Source of the DNA: Methanosarcina sp. ERenArc_MAG2
GTDB lineage: Archaea; Halobacteriota; Methanosarcinia; Methanosarcinales; Methanosarcinaceae
NCBI GenBank assembly: GCA_023955635.1
Contig: JAMXHR010000016.1
Coordinates: forward strand, 372,001-436,000
DNA: 64,000 nucleotides
Reading direction: 5' to 3'
In this document: in pieces, positions 9,301 to 19,784 of the stretch
Position numbering within the stretch: position 1 is the first letter of the stretch
How the letters are laid out: each line of letters starts with the position of its first letter
The notes under the pieces: generated by a model
Databases searched by the model: none
Seen by the model: only the letters and a program-made list of their open reading frames with translations
What the model was told of the DNA's origin: nothing
Position numbers and translations under genes: made by a program

Positions 9301-10493
9301 TCAATGCTTGACAATCTCTCCAGGATACGTATATCTTCCCTTTTCCATTATCACGCCGATATTTATACTTGTATTGATACCGGTATGCACATCATCTCCC
9401 ATAATCACTCCGAGCTTTCTCCTGCCCGAGTCAAGAATCCTTCCTTTTACCATTACTTTTATATTTTTCCCATCATGACGGAGGTTTGCAACTTTCGTGC
9501 CCGCCCCAAAATTACAACGGCGCGCGATGATGCTGTCTCCTACATAACTCAGGTGCCCCACATGGGTATCTTCCATTATAATTGTGTTCTTAATTTCCAC
9601 AGCATTTCCTACTCTAACGTGATTTCCGATTGCAGTGGAGGGGCGGATAAAGCAATTCGGCCCTAGATCACAGTTTTCCCCAATTACCACAGGCCCTTCG
9701 ATATAAGAGCCGTTTCTTATAAGGGTGCCTTTTCCGATTACAACCTCACCTTTTATAGTTGCATTCGGCTCTACCGTGCCTTCGCACATGCCCTTAAGGT
9801 CTTTCAGGAGGTATTCGTTTGCTTTCAAAAGGTCCCAGGGGTACCCTATATCTATCCACCTGCTTTCGAGGGGGCTGTAGCCTACAGCTGCTCCGCTGTC
9901 GATCAACATCTGGATGGAATCCGTAATCTCGAATTCCTTTCTAACCGATTCCGGGGTCCTGTCAATAAGGTCAAATATGGATTCCCTGAAGAGATATATT
10001 CCGGCATTTGCAAGGTTAGTGGGAGGATTTTTAGGTTTCTCTATTATTCTGATCACTTTATTATTTTTAGTCTCAAGAACTCCGAAATCAGATGGATTTT
10101 CCACCTCTTTTACGCAGATAACAGCTTCTTCTGTCCTTGAAAGCAGGGCTTTTAAATCCTCCTGCCCGATAAGCATGTCCCCATTAAGTACAAGGAAACC
10201 CCTTCAACATATCCCCTTGCATACCCTATTGCATTTGCAGTTCCTAGCTGTTCCCTCTGCCGTACGTACTCTATGCTTACTCCCCATCTGCTCCCGTCTC
10301 CGAAATACTCTTTTATCTTCTCTTCCTGATAACCTGTGATGAAGACAAAACCCTCAATGCCTGCTTTTATGGCTGAGTTAAGGATATGCTCGAGTATGGG
10401 TTTGTTTGCGACCTGGAGCATGACCTTAGGACAGCCAGAAGTGAGAGGCTCCATCCTTGTGCCTTTGCCTGCCACAAGGACAACCGCTTTCAT
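9301..10493 (-). CDS. glmU: Bifunctional GlmU-type protein: GlcNAc-1-P uridylyltransferase / GlcN-1-P acetyltransferase, frame broken once
   Basis: Two frames join at C4 10199-10202 (coding G4, five needed): GYVEGG then FLVLNGDMLIG. The product is about 397 residues. The N-terminal half is a nucleotidyltransferase with VAGKGTRMEPLT and the LNGD metal-site motif. The C-terminal half is a left-handed beta-helix with hexapeptide repeats and the acetyltransferase segments HVGHLSYVGDS and NFGAGTKVANLRHDG. It would acetylate GlcN-1-P and then make UDP-GlcNAc. Its ATG overlaps the glmM stop (ATGA), implying translational coupling. It is the last gene of the glm operon. Confidence 0.86.
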
Positions 10494-11794
10494 TTAAGAG
10501 CCTCCGTTACCAGGTTTTTAGCCATCTCAAAAATTTCATCAACGTTTTCCCGGGCTTCAGCCGTAATTCTTACTTTTGCCTCTGTGCCCGAGGGGCGGAC
10601 AAGTACCCAGCCATTTTCCATTTCCACACGGATACCATCGATATCAAGGACTTTTCCCAGGGGCTCGAGTTTAACCTTCATTTTTCCCATAAACTCTGCC
10701 TTTTTCTCGTTTGCACAGGGGAAAGCCCCTCTTTTTGTGGCATACCTGGGAAGCTCTTCTCGAAGCTCACTTAATTTTTTATCCTTCAAAATCTCAACAA
10801 GTCTTGCGGCCGCATAAATCCCGTCCGGGCAGTAGGAAATCTTCGGAAAAATCCAGCTTCCTGAAGGCTCACCTCCGTAGATAGCCCCGCACTGTTTTAT
10901 GCCTTCTGCGACATAGACGTCCCCAACCCTTGTCCTCACAATTTCCGAACCCTTAAGAGAATCGTCAACCATCATCGACGTGTCCACGGGCACTACAACT
11001 GTCCCTTTATTGCCTCTGCACTCAAAGAGCCCGAAAATTGCAAGCAGCTCGTCTCCTGACACAAAATTACCTTTCTCGTCTACTGCCATCATCCTGTCTG
11101 CATCACCATCGTGTGCTATTCCAAGATCGGCTCCGAAATCTACAACAGCTTTCTTGAGCATGGAAAGGTTTTCATCGGTCGGCTCCGGATTTCTCGCAGG
11201 AAAGTGGCCATCGGGCTGGGCATTCAGGGTTATTACCTCACAGCCCAGTTCCTGAAGGAGATAAGGGGTGATTGTCCCTCCTGCTCCGCATCCGCAGTCC
11301 AGCACGATTTTCAGGCTGGAACTTCCGACGAGCTTTTTAATCATATTCATATGATCCCGAATAGCATTTCCGTCTTCTTCGAATTTGCCTATCAGGTTCC
11401 AGGGAACCCTGGAAAAGCTCTTATCTTCAATAGCCGTTTCAATCTCGTCCTGCTGAGCCGAATCAAAAGCCATGCCGTCAGGATTCCAGAGTTTGATCCC
11501 CACATATTCAGAAGGGTTGTGGGAGGCTGTGACCATTACACCGCATTCATAATCTCTGGCTGCGTATGCCAGGGTTGGAGTGGTAACAAGGCCTACCTCT
11601 GTAACAGCACAACCTGATGCAGTCAGTCCTGCAATCAAAGCATGTTCGATCATCGGGGCCGAAACTCTTGGATCCCTCCCGATAACTGCAGTCTTTTTCC
11701 GGCTTCCCAATACAAGCCCTACATTAAGTGCAAGTTCAGGCGTGATTTCCTTGTTTGCGATTCCTCTTATTCCTGAAGATCCGAACAGTTTCAT
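10490..11794 (-). CDS. glmM: Phosphoglucosamine mutase
   Basis: 434 residues from ATG 11794, chosen because GGAGTGGGATAC precedes it and the family starts MKLFGSSGIRG; the frame is open to 11875 but that extension would overlap glmS. The phosphoserine loop TASHNP has Ser91, the metal loop DGDADR is present, and GGEPSG and RPSGTEAK are the substrate-binding loops. It converts GlcN-6-P to GlcN-1-P between GlmS and GlmU. It lies between glmS (80-base gap) and glmU (4-base overlap). Confidence 0.92.
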   Translation of the reverse strand: MKLFGSSGIRGIANKEITPELALNVGLVLGSRKKTAVIGRDPRVSAPMIEHALIAGLTASGCAVTEVGLVTTPTLAYAARDYECGVMVTASHNPSEYVGIKLWNPDGMAFDSAQQDEIETAIEDKSFSRVPWNLIGKFEEDGNAIRDHMNMIKKLVGSSSLKIVLDCGCGAGGTITPYLLQELGCEVITLNAQPDGHFPARNPEPTDENLSMLKKAVVDFGADLGIAHDGDADRMMAVDEKGNFVSGDELLAIFGLFECRGNKGTVVVPVDTSMMVDDSLKGSEIVRTRVGDVYVAEGIKQCGAIYGGEPSGSWIFPKISYCPDGIYAAARLVEILKDKKLSELREELPRYATKRGAFPCANEKKAEFMGKMKVKLEPLGKVLDIDGIRVEMENGWVLVRPSGTEAKVRITAEARENVDEIFEMAKNLVTEALK

Positions 11795-11874
11795 GTATCC
11801 CACTCCGAAGTTTATTGAAGTGTATTTTCTCGAATTCTCTCGATTTTTCAATTGATAAATATTTAGTATTTTCA

Positions 11875-13728
11875 TTATTCTACAGTGACGCTTTTCGCAA
11901 GGTTGCGCGGTTTATCAATAGAGCAACCTCGAGCAAGAGCAGTATAGTAAGCAAGCAACTGGAGAACTACAACACTGAGCAACGGAGAAAGCAGTTCATC
12001 ACTCCTGGGAACTGTGAGAACTATATCTGCATACTTTCCTATCTCCGTATCCGTATTATCAGCCACTGCGATAACAATCGCGTCCCTTGCTTTTACTTCT
12101 TTTATATTGCTCAGCACTTTGTCGTAAGTCTGTCCTCTTGTTGCAATTGTGATTACCGGTGTTCCTTTTTCAAGCAGGGCAATTGGCCCGTGCTTAAGCT
12201 CTCCGGCGGCAAAGCCCTCTGCATGCAAGTAGGAAATTTCTTTTAGTTTGAGAGCCCCTTCAAGGGCAATTGGATAGTTCAGATGCCTGCCAAGGAAGAA
12301 GTAGCTCTTTGCATTAGCAAAGTTCTCTGCACATTCTTTTATTGCTTCTTTCTGGTTGAGAATCTGCTGAATCTGGCCCGGCACCTTCCGGATTGCCGTA
12401 ATGAATCTTTTAACATAATCAGGGCTTAACTTGCCTCTTGCGAGAGCAAATTTTACTGCAAGCAAATAAAGGAGGATCAGCTGAGTGCTGAAGGTCTTGG
12501 TCGCCGCAACCCCTATCTCAGGCCCTGCTATGGTATATAGTACACTATTGGCTTCTCGGGTAATGGTGCTTCCTACAACGTTCGTTATTGCAAGAGTAGG
12601 GCAATTATAAGACATGATCTCCCGAACGGCTGCGAGGGTATCAGCAGTCTCTCCCGACTGGGTGATTGCTATTGCAAGAGTCCCATCATTCATAACCGGG
12701 CTTCTGTACCTGTATTCCGAGCAGATATCTATGTCGCAGTGAATTCCTGCCAACTGCTCAAAAAGGTATTTTCCAAGCAGCCCTGCATGCCAGGAGGTCC
12801 CACATGCCAGAATCTGAACCCTTGAAAGTTTCCTTATCTCCTCCTCGCTCATGTTCAGTTCTTTGAGATCTATGGTTCCTTCAAGCTCCGAGACCTTGCC
12901 TGCGAGGGTATTATGAATTGCACTCACCTGCTCGTGAATCTCTTTAAGCATAAAGTGTTCATAACCAGCTTTTTCAGCAGCTTCAAAGTCCCATTCTATC
13001 TTTTCTATCTTCTTTTCCTTGACATTTCCTTGTCTGTCAAAGATCTCTACACCAGAAGGAGTCAGAACTGCTGTGTCAAAATCATCTACGAATATAACGT
13101 CTCTTGTAGAATTCAAAAAAGCAGTTACATCTGATGCGGCAAAGTTTTCCCCTTTGCCAAGTCCTATAACAAGAGGACTGTCTTTTCGAGCGAGCACGAG
13201 TTTATCAGGTTCGTCAGCGCAGAGAATCGCAAGGGCGTAAGAGCCCTCAATTTCCTTCAGGGCTTCCCTGAGTCCTGTAAGGAGTTCGCATTTTGCTTCT
13301 GTTCCGTTGGGTTTCTCATATATGTGTTTGTGCAGGAGATGTGCAACCACTTCTGTATCTGTTTCCGATTTAAACTCGTATCCCTCTGCAGTCAGCTTCT
13401 CTTTCAATGCCATATAGTTCTCGATAATCCCGTTATGCACGACCGAAATCTTACATGGATTTCCAGAGTTGTGCGGGTGGGCATTTTCCGTGCTTGGACG
13501 TCCGTGGGTTGCCCAGCGGGTATGGCCTATTCCTAAGTTTCCGCCAATTCCTTTCGGGAGTACGGCTTCGAGATTTACAATTTTACCTACTGATTTGTAA
13601 GTATCGAGTCCGCTGCCCAGAACCGTAATACCAGCGGAGTCATATCCACGGTACTCGAGTTTTTTGAGGGACTCTATAATGACAGATGCAGCAGAATTCT
13701 CCCCTGCATATCCTACGATTCCACACAT
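11875..13728 (-). CDS. glmS: Glutamine-fructose-6-phosphate aminotransferase (isomerising)
   Basis: 617 residues, full length. After Met removal Cys2 of MCGIVGYAG is the glutaminase nucleophile; the class II amidotransferase domain has GHTRWATHG and HNGIIENY; two SIS domains follow with CGTSWHAGL, TQSGETADT and ELKHGPIAL; the C-terminus is NLAKSVTVE. It makes GlcN-6-P from fructose-6-P and glutamine. The start has AAAGGGG upstream. It terminates with TAG, so this organism also uses UAG as a real stop here. It lies 19 bases after the upstream glmU-like gene. Confidence 0.95.
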   Translation of the reverse strand: MCGIVGYAGENSAASVIIESLKKLEYRGYDSAGITVLGSGLDTYKSVGKIVNLEAVLPKGIGGNLGIGHTRWATHGRPSTENAHPHNSGNPCKISVVHNGIIENYMALKEKLTAEGYEFKSETDTEVVAHLLHKHIYEKPNGTEAKCELLTGLREALKEIEGSYALAILCADEPDKLVLARKDSPLVIGLGKGENFAASDVTAFLNSTRDVIFVDDFDTAVLTPSGVEIFDRQGNVKEKKIEKIEWDFEAAEKAGYEHFMLKEIHEQVSAIHNTLAGKVSELEGTIDLKELNMSEEEIRKLSRVQILACGTSWHAGLLGKYLFEQLAGIHCDIDICSEYRYRSPVMNDGTLAIAITQSGETADTLAAVREIMSYNCPTLAITNVVGSTITREANSVLYTIAGPEIGVAATKTFSTQLILLYLLAVKFALARGKLSPDYVKRFITAIRKVPGQIQQILNQKEAIKECAENFANAKSYFFLGRHLNYPIALEGALKLKEISYLHAEGFAAGELKHGPIALLEKGTPVITIATRGQTYDKVLSNIKEVKARDAIVIAVADNTDTEIGKYADIVLTVPRSDELLSPLLSVVVLQLLAYYTALARGCSIDKPRNLAKSVTVE

Positions 13729-13747
13729 TTTTTTACCCCTTTTGAAA

Positions 13748-14964
13748 TTAAAGAACTACCGAATGACGGGACAGGTCCCTGTATATGGTATTTCCAGATT
13801 CTACCTGGCAGTCGACAGCTATAGTTACTCCGGCTTTCACAAGTACGCTGTTCCCGATCCGATTATCGTCTCCAAATATGGTACCGAGTCTGGGGGCTCG
13901 ATAAAGAGTTTTATTCATAGTGATCAACAGACCTTCTTTTTCTTCAACAAAGAAACCTGAGCCAATTGTATTATTGCTTCCAATTATGGAATTGGAAATC
14001 TGCCCGTGCGAGTATATCCTGCAGTCATTCATTATTATACTATTCTGGATCTCGGTAAATGACCTGATCGATACGTTGTCTCCTATTGTTGTGGAGGGCA
14101 GGATAACAACATTGGGGCCTATATCGCAATTGTCTCCTATAACAACAGGACCTACAATGTAAGTTCCGGAGCGAATCCTTGTGTTTTTTCCTATTGCTAC
14201 TTTTCCCCGAATTACAACTCCTTCTTCCACTTCTCCTTCAACCTTCAGATTCCTGGAGGAATTTAACACTATGGCATTTGCTTTTAACAGATCCCAGGAA
14301 TGGACAGCATCCAGCCATTTTGATTCTGTCGGGACGGAAGTAACTGTTTTTCCCTCGTCTATCATAATCTGCAGAGTATCAGTTATTGCATACTCTCCAT
14401 TTTCGGATATCGGGGTCTTTTCGATGGTTTCAAAGACCTGCGGCGTAAAAACATAAATTCCGGTATTTACAATACGGCTTAGATCTCCGGGCCTTTTTTC
14501 CAGGATCCTTGTAACTTTATTTTTTCTTTAAGAACCACACCGTAACCTGCCGTCTCTTCCATTCTCACTGTTAGAAGGCTTGCGACTCCACCGTAATTCT
14601 TAATGAGATCGGCTATAGTTTTTGGTTCAACCAGATTATCTCCGTTCAGCACTAGAAATTCTGAGTCTTCGGGGCCGATAAATTTCTTTGCCTGTTCAAT
14701 TGCGTGTGCGGTGCCAAGTTGAGCTTTCTGTTCTACATATCTAATTTTCACCCCGAAGTTCAGCCCGTCTTCAAAATAGTCCATTATTCGTTCTTTTTCA
14801 TATCCGACAATCAATATAATATCGGTTATCCCATTTTTTTCAAGCGAAGCTATGACATGCTCCAGAATGGGCCTGTTGGCGATAGGAAGCATTACTTTTG
14901 AACGAGTAAGAGTGAGAGGTCTGCAGCGCAACCCTTCTCCGGCTGCAAGGATAATAGCTTTCAT
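13748..14964 (-). CDS. Second GlmU-like sugar-1-P nucleotidylyltransferase with beta-helix, frame broken once
   Basis: Two frames join at a T6 run 14520-14525 (coding A6, seven needed): GVVLKEKN, then KVTRILEKRP, giving about 405 residues. The N-terminal nucleotidyltransferase has LAAGEGLRCRPLTLTRSK and LVLNGDN. The C-terminal beta-helix lacks the acetyltransferase segments seen in the other paralogue (SYVGD and NFGAGT are replaced by SHGQISN and TIGSGFF). I infer that it keeps uridylyl transfer but may have lost or changed the acetyl transfer. It is the first gene of the operon. Confidence 0.78.
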
Positions 14965-16127
14965 AGATTTAAAGAACCTTTTTTAGAATTTATACATTAC
15001 CTTCGAAAGTCTAAACAGAATAATTTAATCGAAATATATGCAGGATGTTATGCCTGTATAAGGGATAACCTACAATAAAAAAGTAATCTCTGTATAATTA
15101 AAAAATAAGTTTATCCATACAAAGTAAACAGCTCCGGAGCATAAGCCGGATAAACTCCGAAATTAGGCCTTCCTCCTACTTTTCCAGCTTTTTTCCAGCA
15201 AATCTGAAGACTATGAAGGCAGGAATATTAGAAGCCCGATAAAAACCGTATTATTCAAGCCTTTTCGAGACTTGAAGCCTGCGGACTTGAGCCGTAGCTC
15301 AGGAAATAAGTTATACATTCACAATATTTGTATATTTTTATTTCTGACAGGATTCTATTTAAGGTTGTATCTTTTACAGGGCATCTTTGTCTTTTTTTCA
15401 GAGTCTGCAAAAGTATTTAATTTATAACCCAGAGAGACATTTCCTGCATTTTATGCCTTACATGTCTTAACAATTGAGAGTCAGGGCAACTTCGCAAAAA
15501 TTGATTTATATCGGGATTTCGATTTACTGTTCAATATTTAATATAGTAATTACCAAATTAGTTGATAACCTCAAAGATGAATCCCCTCCAGCATAGGAAA
15601 AGTTGTGCTCACGTTTCCTTTATTCCGGATTGCAGGTGTTTTGCATGGTTGTAGAGGCTTGAGTAAATTAGGTGTAAATGTGTACGTTAGAAACTATAGT
15701 CACGCCCTTCCAGGAAAATCCCTGAGGATATCTCTCAAGGATTTCAGCAGGACACTTATGAGTAGACAAACAAGATATTTTTCATAAATAAATTTAAGTA
15801 TGGCTTGAGAACATAGGTCTATTAAAAGAAACTTCAAATGAAACGTTGAAATAATTTTGAAGTGAAAATCAAGCCGGAAGCGGTTAGTATTTCTTTGGGA
15901 AATATGAAAGCAGCCTGGAAAAATAAATATTCCCTAAAAGAAGAGTGAATTTTAGAGACAAATTTTTTTAGGGTTTTATCGTCCCTAAAACTAATCATTC
16001 AGGCATGGTTTCTTTCCTGAGATCAAATACTTTCACTCCGCTTTCCTCAGGTTTATATCATGTGGCGTTGTACTTTGGAACGCCTCTCTATACTATAAAG
16101 ACAACCAAGAGGCTTGAGGTAGAAAGA
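14965..16127. other. Long intergenic region, promoter area of glm operon and rpa
   Basis: About 1.16 kb between divergent units. AT-rich tracts are common (for example TACAATATTTGTATATTTTT near 15321-15340). The frame at 15605-15787 has no ribosome site or domain, and I do not call it. The in-frame extension of rpa to 16005 is also not favoured. No RNA gene was recognised. Confidence 0.45.
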
Positions 16128-17381
16128 ATGAAACAAACTGCAGAATCTATTAGAGACCGATTTTTAAAGCTTGGAATCGATGTGCCCCTCGAGGACATCG
16201 AAAGCAGACTCGACGAACTGATCACGAAATTCAAAGTTCCTTCCAACGAAGCTCAGCGCAGCGTGACCAATTACTTTTTGAAGAAATATTCCATTCCAAA
16301 AAATGAATTTTACGTGAGGCAGGCTGAACCCCAACTTACCAAGATTGTGAACATCTCGGAAGACGGGCAATGGGCAAACCTTAAGGCAAAGGTTGCCCAG
16401 CTCTGGGAAAATACTCACGAATCCATATCTCAGGTAGGGCTCCTTGGGGATGAAACAGGAATAATAAAGTTTACCGAATGGAAAAATGCTGAACTGCCTA
16501 AGCTTGAGCAGGGGGAAAGTTACCTCTTTAAGAGTGTTGTTGTCGGAGAGTACAATAGCAGGTTCCAGGTTCAGATTAACAAGAACAGTTCAGTAGAAAA
16601 GCTGGATGAACCCATCGAGGTAGGGGGCGGGGATTTCACGCCGACTGCAAGAGAAGCAGAGCTCAGGAATATTGCCGATCTTGTTGGTGGCCAGTGGGCT
16701 ACAGTCAGAGGAAAAGTAGTCCAGCTCTGGGAAAACTCCCATGAATCGATTGAGCAGGCAGGGCTTTTAGGAGACCAGACAGGTGTTATCAAATTCACTA
16801 ACTGGGCCAGTTCCGAACTTCCGGATATGGAAGAAGGCAAAAGCTACATGCTGAAAAATGTAGTTGTCAATGAATGGGACGGCAAGGCTCAGATCCAGCT
16901 TAACAGGTCAAGTTCCATAGAAGAACTTGATGAAGATATCGAGGTCCGAACATCTACTTTCACATACTTCGGAGCAATGGTGGACATTCAAACCGGCTCA
17001 GGCCTTATAAAGCGCTGCCCCGAGTGCAAGAGGGCTCTGGCTAAGGGTGCCTGTGCAGAACACGGGAAAGTAAAAGGAGAATACGACCTCAGGATAAAAG
17101 CGGTTCTGGATTCGGGATCCTCAACTCAGGATGCTCTTATTAACAGGGAACTTACCGAAGAGCTTACAGGACTTTCTCTCGATACTGCAATTGCAATGGC
17201 TGCAGATGCCCTTGACCCCGGAGTTGTGCTGGACAAACTGAAACACGAACTTGTGGGCAGATATTATACTATCAGTGGGCACAAGCTTGACCGCTATATC
17301 CTTGTGGATTCAATTACTCCAAGGACTTCTCTGGATAGAGAGCTCCTTGAGGAAATGCTTACTGAACTGGAGGTGGAGTAA
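16128..17381 (+). CDS. rpa: Replication protein A (single-stranded DNA-binding, two OB folds plus zinc finger)
   Basis: 417 residues from ATG 16128, chosen for the GAGGTAGAAAG ribosome site; the frame extends to 16005 but that part is not family-like. Two similar OB folds (about residues 60-150 and 175-265) each contain W-A-x-L/V-x-x-K/G-V-x-Q-L-W-E-N and LGD-T-G-x-I-K-F-T. A zinc finger follows (CPECKRALAKGACAEHG, near residues 297-312), then a C-terminal domain. It binds single-stranded DNA in replication and repair; two OB folds plus a zinc finger is the plan of Methanosarcina RPA2/RPA3. The next gene starts right after its stop. Confidence 0.92.
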   Translation: MKQTAESIRDRFLKLGIDVPLEDIESRLDELITKFKVPSNEAQRSVTNYFLKKYSIPKNEFYVRQAEPQLTKIVNISEDGQWANLKAKVAQLWENTHESISQVGLLGDETGIIKFTEWKNAELPKLEQGESYLFKSVVVGEYNSRFQVQINKNSSVEKLDEPIEVGGGDFTPTAREAELRNIADLVGGQWATVRGKVVQLWENSHESIEQAGLLGDQTGVIKFTNWASSELPDMEEGKSYMLKNVVVNEWDGKAQIQLNRSSSIEELDEDIEVRTSTFTYFGAMVDIQTGSGLIKRCPECKRALAKGACAEHGKVKGEYDLRIKAVLDSGSSTQDALINRELTEELTGLSLDTAIAMAADALDPGVVLDKLKHELVGRYYTISGHKLDRYILVDSITPRTSLDRELLEEMLTELEVE

Positions 17382-17951
17382 ATGACAGGCTTTTTCAGGG
17401 AAGTAGCCCGCAGGGTCTTTGCCCAGGAGCTAAAAGATTCGAACCTGACATCAAGGGATGAAAGTGACCAGTACGCACCACAGTATGTCCTGACCCCAAC
17501 AGGAGCTAAAGTAAACCGCATCTTCCTTGTAGGCACACTTATAGAAAAAGAAGATATCGGAACCGACTCCGAATACTGGAGGGGAAGAGTTTCAGACCCA
17601 ACAGGTTCCTTCCTGGTCTATGCCGGACAGTACCAGCCCGAAGCAGCCCAATTCCTTGCCGACTGCGAACTTCCAGCTTTTGTGGCAGTCGTGGGCAAAA
17701 CCAGCACCTATACCACAGATGATGGTAATGTGTTGACCTCTATACGCCCTGAATCCATCCAGCAGGTAGACGGACTTGCCCGGGACCTCTGGGTACTCGA
17801 TACCTCAAAGCAAACTCTTGAGAGGATAAGGGCAGTTGAGGCAGAGGAAGACCCGGACTCAAAACTTGCAAAAGAACACTACTCTACTGATACGGATTAT
17901 TACCGTGCAATGATTAAAAAGGCTCTTGAGTCCCTCAAAGAGGGGGAATAA
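17382..17951 (+). CDS. RPA-associated protein (COG3390, RpaP-like)
   Basis: 189 residues beginning directly after the rpa TAA; its ribosome site GGAGGTGGAG is inside the rpa 3' end. It contains one OB-like domain (VNRIFLVGTLIEKEDIG, then WRGRVSDPTGSFLVYAGQY) and an acidic helical tail. This family is encoded next to rpa throughout Euryarchaeota and is thought to act with RPA. The tight coupling supports a complex. Sequence gives no enzymatic motif. Confidence 0.88.
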   Translation: MTGFFREVARRVFAQELKDSNLTSRDESDQYAPQYVLTPTGAKVNRIFLVGTLIEKEDIGTDSEYWRGRVSDPTGSFLVYAGQYQPEAAQFLADCELPAFVAVVGKTSTYTTDDGNVLTSIRPESIQQVDGLARDLWVLDTSKQTLERIRAVEAEEDPDSKLAKEHYSTDTDYYRAMIKKALESLKEGE

Positions 17952-18017
17952 ATATCATATTGTAACCGAACTCAGGGGAAAACCCCTTAATTTTTTTAAA
18001 TTTAAAAATATTTCCTA

Positions 18018-18230
18018 TTATTTCAGTCGAATACCCCGCTAGCTTGCTGCGGGGATGGAAACTTCCCGGTAACCGTTGATGAATATATAATTTATCAATT
18101 CCATTTTTCGGTTGTTAACTTCTGCTCAAACTAAACTGTTTAGGGTTATTATTTCCTTTAACGGAATTTCGAGCGGTGGCGCGAACATACCCCGTTGCTT
18201 GCAGCGGGTGCGCCAGCGCAACTTTGATTA
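18018..18230 (+). mobile_element. 213-bp hairpin-ended element (IS200/IS605-type non-autonomous), copy 1
   Basis: Nearly identical to 22295-22509 in the same direction; differences are one substitution and two one-base C/G-run gaps. Near its left end is the hairpin CCCCGCTAGCTTGCTGCGGGG (bulged T, tiny loop, 18033-18053), and near its right end CCCCGTTGCTTGCAGCGGG. GGCGC..GCGCC flanks the second hairpin and lengthens the stem. Short bulged terminal hairpins without inverted-repeat ends are typical of IS200/IS605 ends. It has no open frame, so it would need TnpA from elsewhere; a broken tnpA begins 90 bases downstream. Confidence 0.65.
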
Positions 18231-18319
18231 GCGATAAGAAGGGATTACAACGCTTGGCTGAGAGTTAAGAAAAAAGCACCATAAAACGATTTATGTTTTT
18301 AGCTACCTTTCTAACGTGA

Positions 18320-18765
18320 ATGGAACTACGGCATGCAAATCATTGTGTCTATAAATCAGGTACAACATAGTTTTTTATATGAAGTATCGTAAAAACCTTC
18401 TTTTAGACAAACAAATCATCCATTTTTTGAAAACCATATGCTTTGAAATTGGTGAAAGGTACTGTTTTGAATTTAATGCAATTGGTACTGACGGGATCAT
18501 GTCCATCTTTTTGTAGGTGCTGAGCCAAAATATTCTCCTCAAAAGTGATGCAAATTATAAAAGCATCACAGCAAGACAAATCTTTAAAGAACACCCTGAA
18601 ATCAAAAAACAGCTTTGGAGTGGTGAATTATGGAGTGCTGGAGGTTACATTGGAACTGTAGGAGATGGAATTGCTTCCGATTTAATAAAAAACTATGTTG
18701 AAAATCAGAGGAACCAAGAAGAAAATAAAGCGTATAAGCAAATGAATATATTCGATTTTGAATAG
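18320..18765 (+). pseudogene. tnpA: IS200/IS605-family TnpA (Y1 HUH transposase), frame broken several times
   Basis: Reading across frames from ATG 18320 gives MELRHANHCVYK, IRYNIVFYMKYRK, GTDG-DHVHLFVGAEPKYSP, QIIKSITARQIFKEHPEIKK, then LWSGELWSAGGYIGTVGDG. DHVHLF holds the HUH metal motif, and the last part is the TnpA C-terminus. I see about four frame changes, at A3 18353-18355, G3 18493-18495, near 18538 and at A4 18559-18562, each consistent with a missing base. It may be intact in the organism if these are base-calling errors. No tnpB follows; an IS5-type element is inserted 15 bases after the stop. Confidence 0.75.
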
Positions 18766-18780
18766 TTCCATTATAACTTA

Positions 18781-19651
18781 GAGCCTATCCGAAAAGTAGA
18801 ATAACTAGATTTTAGGTTAATATTGATTAGTGGCAAGACGAACAAATGTACAAGACTACGAGATTTCTGACGGATTTTGGAATCAAATAAAAGCATTATT
18901 CCCTCTCCCTAGAGCGAAAAAGAAGCCTGGCAGACCTCGAAAAGATGATAAGAGAATACTGAGTGGTATTTTTTATCTCCTTCGGACTGGTTGCCAATGG
19001 AAATCTCTGCCACGATTTTATGGAGCTCCAAGCACTGTCCATGATCGATTTCAGGAATGGAGAAGCTCAGGATTCTTTGAGAATATGTGGATAGCTGGTC
19101 TACTGGAGTATGATCATAAAAAAGGATTAGAGTGGGAATGGCAAGCAATTGACGGTTCTATGACAAAAGCACCATTAGGTGGACCTGGGACCGGCGCGAA
19201 TCCAACTGATCGTGGCAAAAAAGGTACAAAAAGGAGTATTTTAACAGATGGGAAGGGTATACCACTTTCGGTAACTGTTGATGGAGCAAATCGTCACGAT
19301 AAAAAGCTTGTAAAAGAAACTTTAGATGCCATTCTTTTTGAAAGACCTTCTCCGGATGAGGGAATTCAGAATATCTGTATGGATAAAGGATATGATTTTC
19401 CTGACATCAGACAACTGGTTAAAGAATATGGTTATACCGCTCATATCAAAAGCCGCGGAGAGGAAAATATAAGAATACAGATACCAGGTTTTAGGGCAAG
19501 AAGATGGGTTGTAGAAAGGACACATTCTTGGATAAACAGATTCAGAAGGCTGCTTATAAGATGGGAAAAAAGGTTGAGAATTACCTTGCTATGCTTCAGT
19601 TAGCATGTGCATGGATAATATTTAGAGCAGCGGGACTTTTCGGATAGGCTC
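18781..19651 (+). mobile_element. IS5-family insertion sequence
   Basis: Perfect 17-bp terminal inverted repeats: GAGCCTATCCGAAAAGT at 18781-18797 and its complement at 19635-19651. A TTA triplet flanks both ends (18778-18780 and 19652-19654), matching the 3-bp duplications of this family. The 871-bp element carries one transposase gene filling nearly all of it. It landed just after the IS200-type tnpA. Confidence 0.9.
18830..19647 (+). CDS. IS5-family transposase, frame broken near the 3' end
   Basis: The GTG start 18830 gives MARRTNVQDYEISDGFW. The N-terminal DUF4096-like region (GCQWKSLP, then STVHDRFQEW) is followed by DDE residues in QAIDGSMTKAP, DKGYD and RWVVERTHSW. The frame breaks at A6 19566-19571; with one more A it continues VENYLAMLQLACAWIIFRAA and stops in the right inverted repeat at 19647, the usual end. 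As read it would stop early with a scrambled tail. Probably functional if the A run is really seven. Confidence 0.87.
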
Positions 19652-19784
19652 TTAGTACAACTTTGATTTGAGGCTCCTGCATGTCACTTCAAAAAACAAT
19701 TTATTGAACTGACGTGGTATTATTTTTGTGCTATTTATCATACAGCTGTATTTACATAACCTCTCAGGAAACTTAGAGAATACC

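Noticed and set aside
15605..15787. 60-residue frame upstream of rpa
   Set aside because: No domain, no ribosome site, unlike neighbours in composition; more probably spacer DNA.
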